Shown here: positions 8,249 through 15,943 of the stretch, one piece after another
Layout of the letters: the number at the start of each line of letters is the position of its first letter
How positions within the stretch are numbered: the first letter of the stretch is position 1
NCBI GenBank assembly: GCA_035627375.1
Contig: DASPLX010000021.1
Location: forward strand, 1 to 31,564
Direction: 5' to 3'
Source of the DNA: DASPLX01 sp035627375
GTDB taxonomy: Bacteria; Pseudomonadota; Gammaproteobacteria; Burkholderiales; Burkholderiaceae_D
DNA length: 31,564 nucleotides
Program-made: the position numbers and the translations under genes
The notes under the pieces: generated by a model
Databases searched by the model: none
What the model saw: only the letters and a program-made list of their open reading frames with translations
What the model was told of the DNA's origin: nothing

Positions 8249-8952
8249 GCGGCCCGCCGCGGTATTTCCAATCCCGTTACCACGGCCGGCCGCGCCAGGA
8301 AGGCATCGAGCGCCCGCGCGACCTGCGGGAAATCGGAGATGCCCACCAGGTCGCCGGCTTCATAGAAGCCGATCAGGTTGCGCACCCAGGGGAAGGTCGC
8401 GATATCGGCGATCGTGTATTCGTCGCCCATGATCCAGGCGCGATCCGCCAGCCGGCGCTCGAGCACGGCGAGCAGGCGCCGCGACTCCGCCACGTAACGG
8501 TCGCGCGGCCGCTTGTCTTCGTATTCCCGGCCGGCGAACTTGTGGAAGAATCCGAGCTGGCCGAACATCGGACCGATGCCGCTCATCTGGAACATCAGCC
8601 ACTGGATCGTCTCGTAGCGCAGGGCCGCGTCCCGCGGCATGCAGCGCCCGCTCTTGTCGGCCAGATACAGCAGGATCGCGCCCGATTCGAACAAGGGCAG
8701 GGGTTTGCCGCCGGGACCGTCGGGGTCGATGATGGCCGGGATCTTGTTGTTCGGATTGAGCGACAGGAATTCCGGCGACAATTGATCGTTGGTCTCGAAG
8801 CCGACGCGATGCGGCTCGTAGGGCAGGCCGGTCTCTTCGAGCATGATCGAGACCTTGACGCCGTTCGGCGTCGGCAAGGAATACAGCTGGATACGGTCGG
8901 GGTGGCGCGCCGGCCACTTCCCGGTGATGGGGAAGGAAGAAAGATCGGTCAT
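8245..8952 (-). CDS. Glutathione S-transferase, Nu class (YfcG/YghU-like)
   Basis: The protein has 235 residues. The N-terminal thioredoxin-like domain has the Nu-class pattern IQLYSLPTPNGVKVSIMLEE (about 21-40), where the TPN segment contacts glutathione. NPNNKIPAIIDPDGPGG follows with its cis-Pro loop, then LFESGAILLYLA. The C-terminal helical domain is complete (YTIADIATFPWVRN). Relatives have glutathione-disulfide oxidoreductase activity. The ATG at 8952 is preceded by AGGA seven bases away. Its TAG stop overlaps the aminotransferase stop on the other strand. Confidence 0.9.
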   Translation of the reverse strand: MTDLSSFPITGKWPARHPDRIQLYSLPTPNGVKVSIMLEETGLPYEPHRVGFETNDQLSPEFLSLNPNNKIPAIIDPDGPGGKPLPLFESGAILLYLADKSGRCMPRDAALRYETIQWLMFQMSGIGPMFGQLGFFHKFAGREYEDKRPRDRYVAESRRLLAVLERRLADRAWIMGDEYTIADIATFPWVRNLIGFYEAGDLVGISDFPQVARALDAFLARPAVVTGLEIPRRAA

Positions 8953-9067
8953 ATGGATCCTGTGAAGGGAAATGAAGCTGCCTGGACAAGGGGTCCAATA
9001 TAACCAACTTCGCGGGTTTGCGTTCGACAGCGGCCGATGCGCGGCAGATGCGCTATCCTTCTGCTTT

Positions 9068-9095
9068 CTCCCATAATCATGGGATTCTCGGAACC
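9068..9095 (+). promoter_or_regulatory. Inverted-repeat element, copy B (upstream of lipoprotein operon)
   Basis: TCCCATAATCATGGGA (9069-9084) is a 6-4-6 inverted repeat. With its flanks it matches the minus-strand element at 4641-4668 at 24 of 28 positions. Its centre is about 115 bp before the lipoprotein start and about 125 bp before the divergent GST start, so it could serve either. The sequence resembles a dimeric regulator site. Confidence 0.5.
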
Positions 9096-9190
9096 TTTGC
9101 GTGCCTGCACAATGCCCGCTCGCGCCGCGTTTCGGCGATATGCCGGCAAGCGGCTGAATGCATCAACCCATTTCGGTGGAATCGGAAGAC

Positions 9191-9913
9191 ATGAAAATTC
9201 GCTCGATAGCACTGTCCGTCGTTCTGCTCGCCGCCATCGCGGGCTGCGCCCAGGTGCCCAAGGAATCGGTGGAATTGTCGTCCACCGTCGGGCGCGACGT
9301 CACCGCGCTGCATCAATCGCATCGCAACCTGGCCAAGCTCCTGTTCTCGCGAATGCGCGCCGACATCAATCGTTTCATCGACAATACTTATGCGCCGTAT
9401 CAGATCCGTTCCGCCATGGAAAGGGATTTCCAGAACTCGAAGAGCGCGCTGCCGGAGGATCGGCAGGCCTCGCTGCTCCTTGCCATCAACAACGCTTTCC
9501 AGCCCGGTGCGTCGGACAAGCTCCAGGAAAGCGTGCTGCGCTCGATGGGCGTCATGGTGAGGCTCATTCAAGAAGACATCGAATCCCAGCGGCGCGAACT
9601 CCTTGCGCAAATCGATCAGCAGGAAGAGGAAGTCATGGGCTCCATCGATCGCAACTATGCGCAAATCATCTATGCGAACTCGATCGTGACCGGTTACCTG
9701 GGCAGCGTGGTGCGCGTGCACGATGCGCAAAACGAAGCCTTGCAGGCGATCGGCGCGAAGGCGGATTTGTCGCAACTGATCGGCGTCCGGCTCGCCTCGG
9801 CCTCCGACAAGGTCAAGAGCCTGGTGGAAAAGGCGCAGCAGGCCGATTCCAAAGTGCAGAAGGTCGAAGATACGCTGCAGGAAATCAAGAACGCCGTCTC
9901 CAAAAAACCCTGA
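9191..9913 (+). CDS. Lipoprotein with coiled-coil-like helical body, unknown function
   Basis: The 240-residue protein begins with a lipoprotein signal peptide ending in the lipobox LAAIAGC, so it is predicted to be lipidated at the Cys and anchored in a membrane facing the periplasm. The rest is helical and charged. EDIESQRRELLAQIDQQEEEVMGS and the last 45 residues (VKSLVEKAQQADSKVQKVEDTLQEIKNAV) look coiled-coil-forming. I do not recognise a family. The ATG at 9191 follows GGAAG. Ten bases separate it from the next gene, so the two are very likely one operon, possibly controlled from the inverted repeat at 9069. Confidence 0.85.
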   Translation: MKIRSIALSVVLLAAIAGCAQVPKESVELSSTVGRDVTALHQSHRNLAKLLFSRMRADINRFIDNTYAPYQIRSAMERDFQNSKSALPEDRQASLLLAINNAFQPGASDKLQESVLRSMGVMVRLIQEDIESQRRELLAQIDQQEEEVMGSIDRNYAQIIYANSIVTGYLGSVVRVHDAQNEALQAIGAKADLSQLIGVRLASASDKVKSLVEKAQQADSKVQKVEDTLQEIKNAVSKKP

Positions 9914-9923
9914 GGAGTGCACC

Positions 9924-10235
9924 ATGCCGGAAGAAGAATTCAACCCGGACGAATTCGAGCGCAGGCTGCGCGAACAGCTGGCGACAAGCCGCGCCGCTTT
10001 CCAGAGCCGGTACAAGGATGAGTTGAACGCCCTGTCCGGCTTGTCGCGGGAAGAGATCGATGCGATCAGCCCGGGCAAGACCGACCTGCAGAAATACGAC
10101 GAACTGATCGCGCTCGTCAAGGAAGCGTCGCGCGTCAATCTCGCCCAGGCGGACTTGATACAGCAGATCAAGGCGCTGGGCGACGTCGCCGTCGCCATCG
10201 CGAAGAAGGTCCCGTCGCTGGCGGCGCTTCTTTAG
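9924..10235 (+). CDS. Small helical cytoplasmic protein partnered with the lipoprotein
   Basis: This 103-residue protein has no signal peptide or membrane segment, an acidic N-terminus (MPEEEFNPDEFERRLREQL) and a helical remainder ending in a hydrophobic tail (KVPSLAALL). No known family is recognised. GAGGAG lies before the ATG and the gene begins 10 bases after the lipoprotein stop. Its stop is only two bases from the convergent kinase stop. A joint role with the lipoprotein is inferred from the operon; however, one product is exported and the other is not, so direct contact is not obvious. Confidence 0.8.
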   Translation: MPEEEFNPDEFERRLREQLATSRAAFQSRYKDELNALSGLSREEIDAISPGKTDLQKYDELIALVKEASRVNLAQADLIQQIKALGDVAVAIAKKVPSLAALL

Positions 10236-10237
10236 AC

Positions 10238-11410
10238 CTATACGGGCCCGCCGTTGCCGAGCACCGGCGCCTCCTGGTAAGGCCGCGCATCGAGCGGGAT
10301 GTCGATGAGGAAAGTCGTGCCCCGTTCGGCCGTGCTGTCGACGGTGATGCTGCCGCCGTGGCTTTCGGCAACGCTGCGCACATAGGGCAGGCCGATGCCC
10401 CACCCATGCTTGCCGCTGCTTTTCGCGGTCGCCGCCCGCTGAAAGACCTGGAACACGCATTCGATCTGTTCGGGAGGAATCGCCGGCCCCTGGTTATGCA
10501 CGGTCAGGACCATCCGCCCATGCTGGGAAGCGATCGCGATGCGCACCGGAGTGCCGGGAGCGCCGTATTTGACGGCGTTGTCGACGAGATTCTCGATGGC
10601 CCGCTTCAGCGCCTCGCCATCCCACCAGCCGCGCGCCTGGGTGCCGGCGACTTGAAAGCGCGGGCCATGACTGAGAGCGAATTGGTCGCACACTTCCCGC
10701 GCGATCTCCAGCGCGTCGCATTCCTTCAGCTGCAGCCGCAGGCGCTCGCCGCTCTGGAAGATTATCGAATCGAGCAGATCGCGGATCATCGTGTCCATGC
10801 GGTTCAGATTGTCGGAAATTCGCCCCGCCAGTTCCTTGATCCTTTTCGGGTCCGCCGATCGCTTGATGAGTTCGGCGGAAATATGGGCGGCCGCCAGCGG
10901 ACCGCGCAAGTCGTGCGTCAGGGCCGCGACGAACCGTTCGCGTAACGCCAATTGCGTCAACGCGAAGGCGCCGACCGACTCGCGTATCGCGTCGTCCAAG
11001 GAAGTGTTGAGCACCAGAAGTTCGTTCTCATCGAGCCGGATGCCGTTCCGTTTCAGCACGTCGAGAAGCGCCCAGCGCAGCGCCTGGTATTCCGCGATGA
11101 CCGCTCGCGCGTCGTAATTCGTAAGGCGCGCGCGTTCGCCGCCGTGCTCCGATGCCACGGTGGTTCCTTCGCCTGCGGTAAGCCGGGAAGAGGTCGGCAT
11201 CATGGCCTGGATGAGATTGTCGTACAGGGCGGGGAAAGTATCGATCAGAATAGGATGCGGCAGCCGCTCGGCCTGCGCGACGGTTTGCCGCAATCGCTTG
11301 CTCCACTCCTGGAGCACTTCTTCCTTGAGTTTGAGCAATTCTCTTGCACGTGGAGATAATCCGGAGGGATCGAGCTGCGGATTGTTTGCCGTGGACACAT
11401 CGAACCTCAT
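10238..11410 (-). CDS. Soluble sensor histidine kinase with RsbRD-like N-terminus
   Basis: The 390-residue protein has no membrane segment. Residues about 20-155 resemble the RsbRD N-terminal domain (LLKLKEEVLQEWSKRLRQ and HPILIDTFPALYDNLIQAM), a globin-like helical sensor module. The HisKA domain has the phosphorylated histidine H166 in ALTHDLRGPLAAA. The ATPase domain has the N box (IENLVDNAVKYG), a G1 region of the form HNQGPAI, and GWGIGLPYV. The cognate response regulator is not in the window. I chose ATG 11410; a TTG at 11419 is also in frame. The gene diverges from the phosphoesterase gene with about 100 bp between them. Confidence 0.88.
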   Translation of the reverse strand: MRFDVSTANNPQLDPSGLSPRARELLKLKEEVLQEWSKRLRQTVAQAERLPHPILIDTFPALYDNLIQAMMPTSSRLTAGEGTTVASEHGGERARLTNYDARAVIAEYQALRWALLDVLKRNGIRLDENELLVLNTSLDDAIRESVGAFALTQLALRERFVAALTHDLRGPLAAAHISAELIKRSADPKRIKELAGRISDNLNRMDTMIRDLLDSIIFQSGERLRLQLKECDALEIAREVCDQFALSHGPRFQVAGTQARGWWDGEALKRAIENLVDNAVKYGAPGTPVRIAIASQHGRMVLTVHNQGPAIPPEQIECVFQVFQRAATAKSSGKHGWGIGLPYVRSVAESHGGSITVDSTAERGTTFLIDIPLDARPYQEAPVLGNGGPV

Positions 11411-11513
11411 AGTCTTCAATAAACAACATCGCCGTCATCGATTGCCGCTATGGCGAACGGTGACGCGCCGCGCGTAATATGGCCGTAACCCGTTGCAAAC
11501 TCGATGCCAGCCG

Positions 11514-12269
11514 ATGAAGATCCAAATCGCTTCCGACCTGCACCTGGAATTCCTGGAAACCCGCTTTCCCGGCTACCGCATTGTCGAGCCCGCGCCGGGC
11601 GCGGATGTGCTGGTGCTGGCCGGCGATATCCATCATGCCTCCCGTGCCGTCGGCGCGTTCGGCGATTGGCCGGTGCCGGTGGTGTATGTGCACGGGAATC
11701 ACGAGCTGTATCATCAGCAGTACGATCGGGCGGTCGCGAACCTGCGTGCCGCCTCAGGAGGCGGCGCGGTGCGCTTCCTTGAATGCAATGAGACCGTGCT
11801 AGGCGGCGTGAGGTTTCTCGGCTGCTGCCTGTGGACCGATTACCGCCTCTATCCCGGCGCCGCGGCGGAGGCGATGCGGGAGGCCGAGCGCCGGCTGGCC
11901 GATCATCGGGCGATTCGCGTGGGAGAGCGGTTCTTCGGCGCGCAGGATGCGCTGGAGCGGCATGGCAAGGCACGCGCGTGGCTGGCCGCCAGGCTCGCGG
12001 AAGATCATGGCGGCAAGACGGTCGTCGTCACGCATCACGCGCCGCTCAATGCCGCCTTCGCCAGCGACCTGGCGCCGCTGCTCGAACGTGCCGACTTGTG
12101 GATCCACGGACACGTCCATGACAGCTTCGATTACCGCGTCGGCCGGGCGCGGGTGGTTGCCAATCCGCGCGGCTACATGCGGTCGCGCCAGGCGGCGTCG
12201 CCGAGGGAGATCGAATGGGAGAACCCTGCCTTCGATGCCATGCGCGTGATCGACCTCGGAACGCCATGA
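11514..12269 (+). CDS. Calcineurin-like metallophosphoesterase
   Basis: The 251-residue cytoplasmic protein has the full set of binuclear-metal motifs: D8 and H10 in ASDLHLEF, LAGDIHHA, the GNHE box, THHAPL, and GHVHDSFDY near the C-terminus. It resembles the YciB/CwlO-independent group of small Ser/Thr-phosphatase-like hydrolases found in Proteobacteria, whose substrates are mostly unknown. The start is the ATG directly before KIQIASDLH; the ribosome site is weak. It converges on the YciI-like gene with 19 bases between stops. Confidence 0.9.
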   Translation: MKIQIASDLHLEFLETRFPGYRIVEPAPGADVLVLAGDIHHASRAVGAFGDWPVPVVYVHGNHELYHQQYDRAVANLRAASGGGAVRFLECNETVLGGVRFLGCCLWTDYRLYPGAAAEAMREAERRLADHRAIRVGERFFGAQDALERHGKARAWLAARLAEDHGGKTVVVTHHAPLNAAFASDLAPLLERADLWIHGHVHDSFDYRVGRARVVANPRGYMRSRQAASPREIEWENPAFDAMRVIDLGTP

Positions 12270-12288
12270 GCGGCGCGGCAACCCCGGT

Positions 12289-12768
12289 TCAATTGCCTTG
12301 CGTGATCTTCTTGTGCGTCTGGTTGACGAGCATCAGCCCCGCCGAGCCGTAGAACTTGTGATATTCCGCCACCATCTCCCCGTTGATGATGACCGGATCG
12401 GTCTCGACATGCTTTTTCGCTTCGTCGATGTCGCCCGTCGCCAGGATGAAGATGCCGCGCCATCCGTCCACGCCATCGAGCGGACCGGCGACGGCAAGCT
12501 TGCCTTCCGCCGCGAGACGGTTGATGTTGGCGAAGTGGCCCTGGAACATCTTGGTGCGCTCTTCTCCCGCCGGCACCTTCTTGGGACCGGTCTTCAGCAC
12601 GACCAGCACGTAGCCTCGCATCCCGCGCTCGTCGGCGCCGAGCGACTTGGCCAGCGCGGCATCGTAAGCCGGAGCGGAGGCGGGAGCCTCGGGCGCGCCT
12701 TGGGCGAAAACGGCATGCGCGGGAAGCAGAGCGAGGCCGAACGCCAGCGGAAGGATGTGTTTGAGCAT
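12289..12768 (-). CDS. Exported YciI-like (dimeric alpha/beta barrel) protein
   Basis: The 159-residue protein has a Sec signal peptide (MLKHILPLAFGLALLPAHAVFAQ, cut after AVFA). The mature part has YciI-family features: GYVLVVLKTGP, a MFQGHFANINRLAAEGKLAVAGPL segment holding the family histidine, and WRGIFILATGDIDEAKKHVETDPVI. YciI-like proteins are usually cytoplasmic; exported versions are less common and their reaction is unknown. AGGAGACC precedes the ATG at 12768. It lies 87 bases downstream of the CoaD-HD gene on the same strand and may be co-transcribed. Confidence 0.85.
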   Translation of the reverse strand: MLKHILPLAFGLALLPAHAVFAQGAPEAPASAPAYDAALAKSLGADERGMRGYVLVVLKTGPKKVPAGEERTKMFQGHFANINRLAAEGKLAVAGPLDGVDGWRGIFILATGDIDEAKKHVETDPVIINGEMVAEYHKFYGSAGLMLVNQTHKKITQGN

Positions 12769-12855
12769 CGGAATGGTCTCCTGGGGATGGAATGGGAAGA
12801 GCGCCCGCCGGCGGGCGCCGCACGGTGCCGCCATTGTAAATGAGCGACGCCCGAT

Positions 12856-14016
12856 TCAGCCGCATGCCGCGCGGCCGATGCTCGCGATTTCGCGCTCCAG
12901 GTTGGCGATCGCCCGCTCGGTGTATTGCGCCGCGAAATGCGCATCGGCATACAAGGCGTTCCCTTCCGCCTTGCCGCGCAAGTGTTCCAGGGCTTGGAGG
13001 CGGTGCTCGTCGTATACGGCGTCCGGCACATGTCCGTACTCGCGCCGGATCATGCCTGCGTAGGCATCGTAGACGTCGTCTTCCTGTCCAAGGATCGCCA
13101 GGTCGGCGCCGAGCATGACATCCTTGAGCCGGTGCCCGATCGACGGCGCCTGGAAATGATCGGTGACGCGGATCAATGCGGCGACGTCATCGGCTTCGGC
13201 GGCGTCGGCGGCCAGACCGCTCGTCAGCCATAGGCGCGCGCTGGCTTCTTCGTTCGACACTTCCTGCGGTCCGTGGTCGTAGACGGCGTCGTGGAACCAG
13301 AACGCCTTCTTCACGAGATCGGCATCGCGCTGCGGCGCGCCAGCGTTCGCCGCCCAGACGCGAATCTCGGCCAGGCCGTGCACCAGGTGATCGAGATTGT
13401 GATAGTGCCGCGTCGCGCCGCCGTAGGCATCCGGCCCGGTCAGGCGGTCGAACCAGCGATCGGCGTTGGCGATCGCCTCGACGCCGGCCGCCGGACCGTG
13501 CCACAGCGCCGCCCATTCCTTGCGCAGCCAGTCGCGTATCCATGCCTGGTAGGCGGGGCGCGGCATGAATTTCTGCACGCTCCAGTGCCAGCCGACCGGC
13601 CCTTGCAAACCGCGCACGAAACTCGAACTGACCGAACCGAGATCGCGCGGCGGCATCACGAAGATCGTCTTGGCGCCGTGCAGCACGTCGACATTGGTCT
13701 GCTGGATCAGGTTTTCGTAATCGAAGTCGGCCGTGTTGCGGATGCCGCGGATCAGGTAATCGATGCCGTGCCGCTTGGCCGCGCGCGCCGTGTAGTCGCC
13801 GCGCACGATGACGACCCGGACGTTGCTCCAGCCGCGCTCGGCGGCGCTTTGCTCGATGATGCGCTTGCGCTCCTCGGCCGGGAATTGCGGCATCTTGGCC
13901 GGGTTTTCGGAAAGGAACACCGTGACTTCCTCGGCCATCGCGCGCGCTTCGCCGATGACCCACATGTGGCCGTTGGTGATCGGATCCAGGGTGCCCGAGA
14001 AGGCGATCTTTTTCAT
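12856..14016 (-). CDS. CoaD-like nucleotidyltransferase fused to an HD-type phosphohydrolase domain
   Basis: The 386-residue protein has two domains. Residues 1-158 follow phosphopantetheine adenylyltransferase: SGTLDPITNGH (7-17, with the nucleotide-binding NGH), K41 in NPAKMPQF, LIRGIRNTADFDYE (88-101) and SVSSSFVRGL (128-137). Residues about 160-386 match a family of predicted HD-superfamily hydrolases: HYHNLDHL (204-211), FWFHDAVYD (239-247) and LGADLAILG (302-310). Normal CoaD is about 160 residues and ends after the first part. The central segment (LIQQTNVDVLHGAK) is unlike housekeeping CoaD, so this may be a paralogue with a different acceptor. The ATG at 14016 follows GGAG. The open frame continues upstream but shows no conserved sequence there. 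Confidence 0.88.
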   Translation of the reverse strand: MKKIAFSGTLDPITNGHMWVIGEARAMAEEVTVFLSENPAKMPQFPAEERKRIIEQSAAERGWSNVRVVIVRGDYTARAAKRHGIDYLIRGIRNTADFDYENLIQQTNVDVLHGAKTIFVMPPRDLGSVSSSFVRGLQGPVGWHWSVQKFMPRPAYQAWIRDWLRKEWAALWHGPAAGVEAIANADRWFDRLTGPDAYGGATRHYHNLDHLVHGLAEIRVWAANAGAPQRDADLVKKAFWFHDAVYDHGPQEVSNEEASARLWLTSGLAADAAEADDVAALIRVTDHFQAPSIGHRLKDVMLGADLAILGQEDDVYDAYAGMIRREYGHVPDAVYDEHRLQALEHLRGKAEGNALYADAHFAAQYTERAIANLEREIASIGRAACG

Positions 14017-14126
14017 GTCATCTCCAGAATGGATAACGGCGGCCGTTCGAAACTCTTGGGGAAGATACGGCATCGGGAATTCTCCATCAAGCGCCGCGGC
14101 CGGGCAAAGCCTGCCTTGGCCGGGCC

Positions 14127-14152
14127 GAACTGGGTGTTTGAACTGGGTGTTT
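14127..14152. repeat. Perfect 13-bp tandem duplication
   Basis: GAACTGGGTGTTT occurs twice in direct succession within the divergent control region between the CoaD-HD and CPBP genes. It could be a slippage product or a pair of regulator sites on one face of the helix. Confidence 0.85.
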
Positions 14153-14220
14153 GGCCAGGATGAACGGCAATGCGTTGTCCGGTAGACTGTCGCCCTTCGA
14201 TAACCAATATCAATGAACCG

Positions 14221-15132
14221 ATGCCAATACACTCCGCACCATTCTGGATAACTTTCGGCTCGCTCGGCCTTGCGATCGCGAGCCTGCTTTGGCCCGCCGG
14301 CAACACCGGCCATCCCGTGCGCCGTTACTTGTGGCTGGCGCTGTTTGCCGTGGCCGTCGCCGCCGGCCTGGTAGGCGGTTTCCTGCGCCCGGCGGCATTG
14401 CTCAGCATCGGCATGCTGTTTCTCGCCGCCTATCTGGCGACACGTTCCTCCGTGAAACCGGTCGTGCGCGCGGGCTTCACGATACTGACCCTGCTGTTGT
14501 CGCTCGCGCTCGCGCTGCATGCGATACCGGGTTATGCCAATCCGCAGCTGCTGAAGGATGTCCAGTTCTCGAACCAGTCCGCGCCGTTCACGATGTATGC
14601 GAATTTCGACAAGGGCATGGTCGGGCTGGTCCTGCTGCTGTTTTTCTGCCGCCGGTCGAGTTCCTGGAGCGACTTCGTCGCGGCGTGCCGGCAGCAAGCG
14701 CCGCTGGCGGTGATTCTGCTGGCCGTCGTCTTCGGGCTCGGTTGGGCCATGGGCTTCATTCGGCCGGACGTCAAATTTCCGGCGTTCCTGCCGGTGTTCG
14801 CCGCCATCAATCTTTTATTCGTCTGCGTCGCCGAAGAAACGTTTTTCCGGGGCGTGATCCAGGAAAAGATTGCCGCTGCGCTGGCCAGGCCAAGGCATGG
14901 AGAGGCGGTCGCGCTCGTCGTGTCCGGCCTGCTGTTTGGATTGGCCCACCTCGGCGGCGGCTGGAAATTCGCCCTCCTGGCGAGCGTCGCCGGCCTGGGC
15001 TATGCGGCCCTCTACGCCCGGACGCGGCGTATCGAGATTCCCATCCTTGCCCATTTCCTGCTCAACCTGATCCACTTCGTCGGATTCACCTATCCGCAGG
15101 CCCTGTCGCCGAACCTGTCGCAGGCCCTATGA
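14221..15132 (+). CDS. CPBP-family intramembrane glutamic protease (CAAX protease/Abi)
   Basis: The 303-residue membrane protein has about eight hydrophobic segments. The CPBP motifs are complete: EETFFRG (E205, E206, R210), FGLAHLGGG (H243) and HFLLNLIHF (H278). These residues form the catalytic site of Rce1-like intramembrane proteases. Bacterial members process or protect against peptides, or take part in immunity, but no partner peptide gene is visible here. The ATG at 14221 begins the first membrane segment; the ribosome site is weak. It converges on the mgtC-like gene. Confidence 0.87.
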   Translation: MPIHSAPFWITFGSLGLAIASLLWPAGNTGHPVRRYLWLALFAVAVAAGLVGGFLRPAALLSIGMLFLAAYLATRSSVKPVVRAGFTILTLLLSLALALHAIPGYANPQLLKDVQFSNQSAPFTMYANFDKGMVGLVLLLFFCRRSSSWSDFVAACRQQAPLAVILLAVVFGLGWAMGFIRPDVKFPAFLPVFAAINLLFVCVAEETFFRGVIQEKIAAALARPRHGEAVALVVSGLLFGLAHLGGGWKFALLASVAGLGYAALYARTRRIEIPILAHFLLNLIHFVGFTYPQALSPNLSQAL

Positions 15133-15142
15133 CGTCCCCGAT

Positions 15143-15174
15143 CGCCGACGAGCCGCGCTAGTCGCTCGTCGGCG
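15143..15174. terminator. Symmetric hairpin between convergent genes
   Basis: CGCCGACGAGC and GCTCGTCGGCG form a perfect 11-bp stem with a 10-nt loop that contains the mgtC-like stop codon. It lies between the two stop-proximal ends, where a bidirectional terminator would be expected. There is no T-run on either side, so it is not a textbook intrinsic terminator. Confidence 0.4.
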
Positions 15175-15850
15175 CCAACTGGAAGCCTTCGACCTTATCC
15201 ATCTCGAGCAGGTAGGTCGCCAGGGCCGATATGTTGCGCGCGCTGCCGGATCGCAAATCCATCCGGTATTCGTAATACGCCCCATCCTCGGTGATGCGGT
15301 AACTCATGTTGGCGACCTTGAATCCATGTTCCTTCATGATTTGCCGTATGCGCTCCTCGGGCTGCACGTCGTTCCGGTCGAAGCGCAACGAAAGACGGGC
15401 ATAGGATTGCAAAGGCATCCAGGTCTCGATCTTCCGGAAGATGGACAGCGTGCCTAATGTCAAAACCGTCGCGATGATCGCCGGCAGATAAAAGCCGATG
15501 CCGATCAGTACGCCGATCGCGGCCGTGATCCAGATCGACGCGGCCGTCGTCAATCCGCGCACGCTGAACGCCTCCTTGAAGATCACGCCCGCGCCGAGGA
15601 AGCCGATGCCCGTCATGATGCCTTGCGCCATCCGGGTCGGATCCGTCCTGATGATGTCGGCAGACAGGTGGCCACCCCAGGTCCAGGGGAAGAGCGTGAT
15701 CAACATCAGGAGACTCGATGCCAGGCATACCAGCGTATGCGTGCGGAAGCCGGCCGGGCGGCCGTGGAAACTTCGTTCCAGGCCGATGACCCCGCCCGCC
15801 GCGAGCGCGCCCAGCAGGTGGATAGCGATGGTGAGGGCGTCCTGGCTCAT
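15158..15850 (-). CDS. MgtC/SapB-family inner-membrane protein
   Basis: The 230-residue protein has the MgtC N-terminal membrane domain: ALAAGGVIGLERSFHGRPAG with its conserved RxxxGRPAG-like loop, the FRTHTLVCL stretch, and TGIGFLGAGVIFK followed by RGLTTAASIW. The C-terminal ACT-like cytoplasmic domain follows (SYARLSLRFDRNDVQPEERI onward). MgtC proteins inhibit the F1Fo ATP synthase or modulate growth at low magnesium; many environmental homologues are of unknown role. The ATG at 15850 lies 12 bases after AAGGA. Confidence 0.9.
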   Translation of the reverse strand: MSQDALTIAIHLLGALAAGGVIGLERSFHGRPAGFRTHTLVCLASSLLMLITLFPWTWGGHLSADIIRTDPTRMAQGIMTGIGFLGAGVIFKEAFSVRGLTTAASIWITAAIGVLIGIGFYLPAIIATVLTLGTLSIFRKIETWMPLQSYARLSLRFDRNDVQPEERIRQIMKEHGFKVANMSYRITEDGAYYEYRMDLRSGSARNISALATYLLEMDKVEGFQLAPTSD

Positions 15851-15943
15851 GGCTGATCGTTCCTTCCCGGCGTTGCGCTCCATGAAGAATCTATCCGCTT
15901 TCGGGGGCCTTGTCGTTGTGCTGCGGCATACCGGCGGGATCGT

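Noticed and set aside
14017..14697. Upstream extension of the CoaD-HD frame
   Set aside because: The extra residues are low complexity and overlap the CPBP gene; a good ribosome site and the conserved MKKIAFSG begin at 14016.
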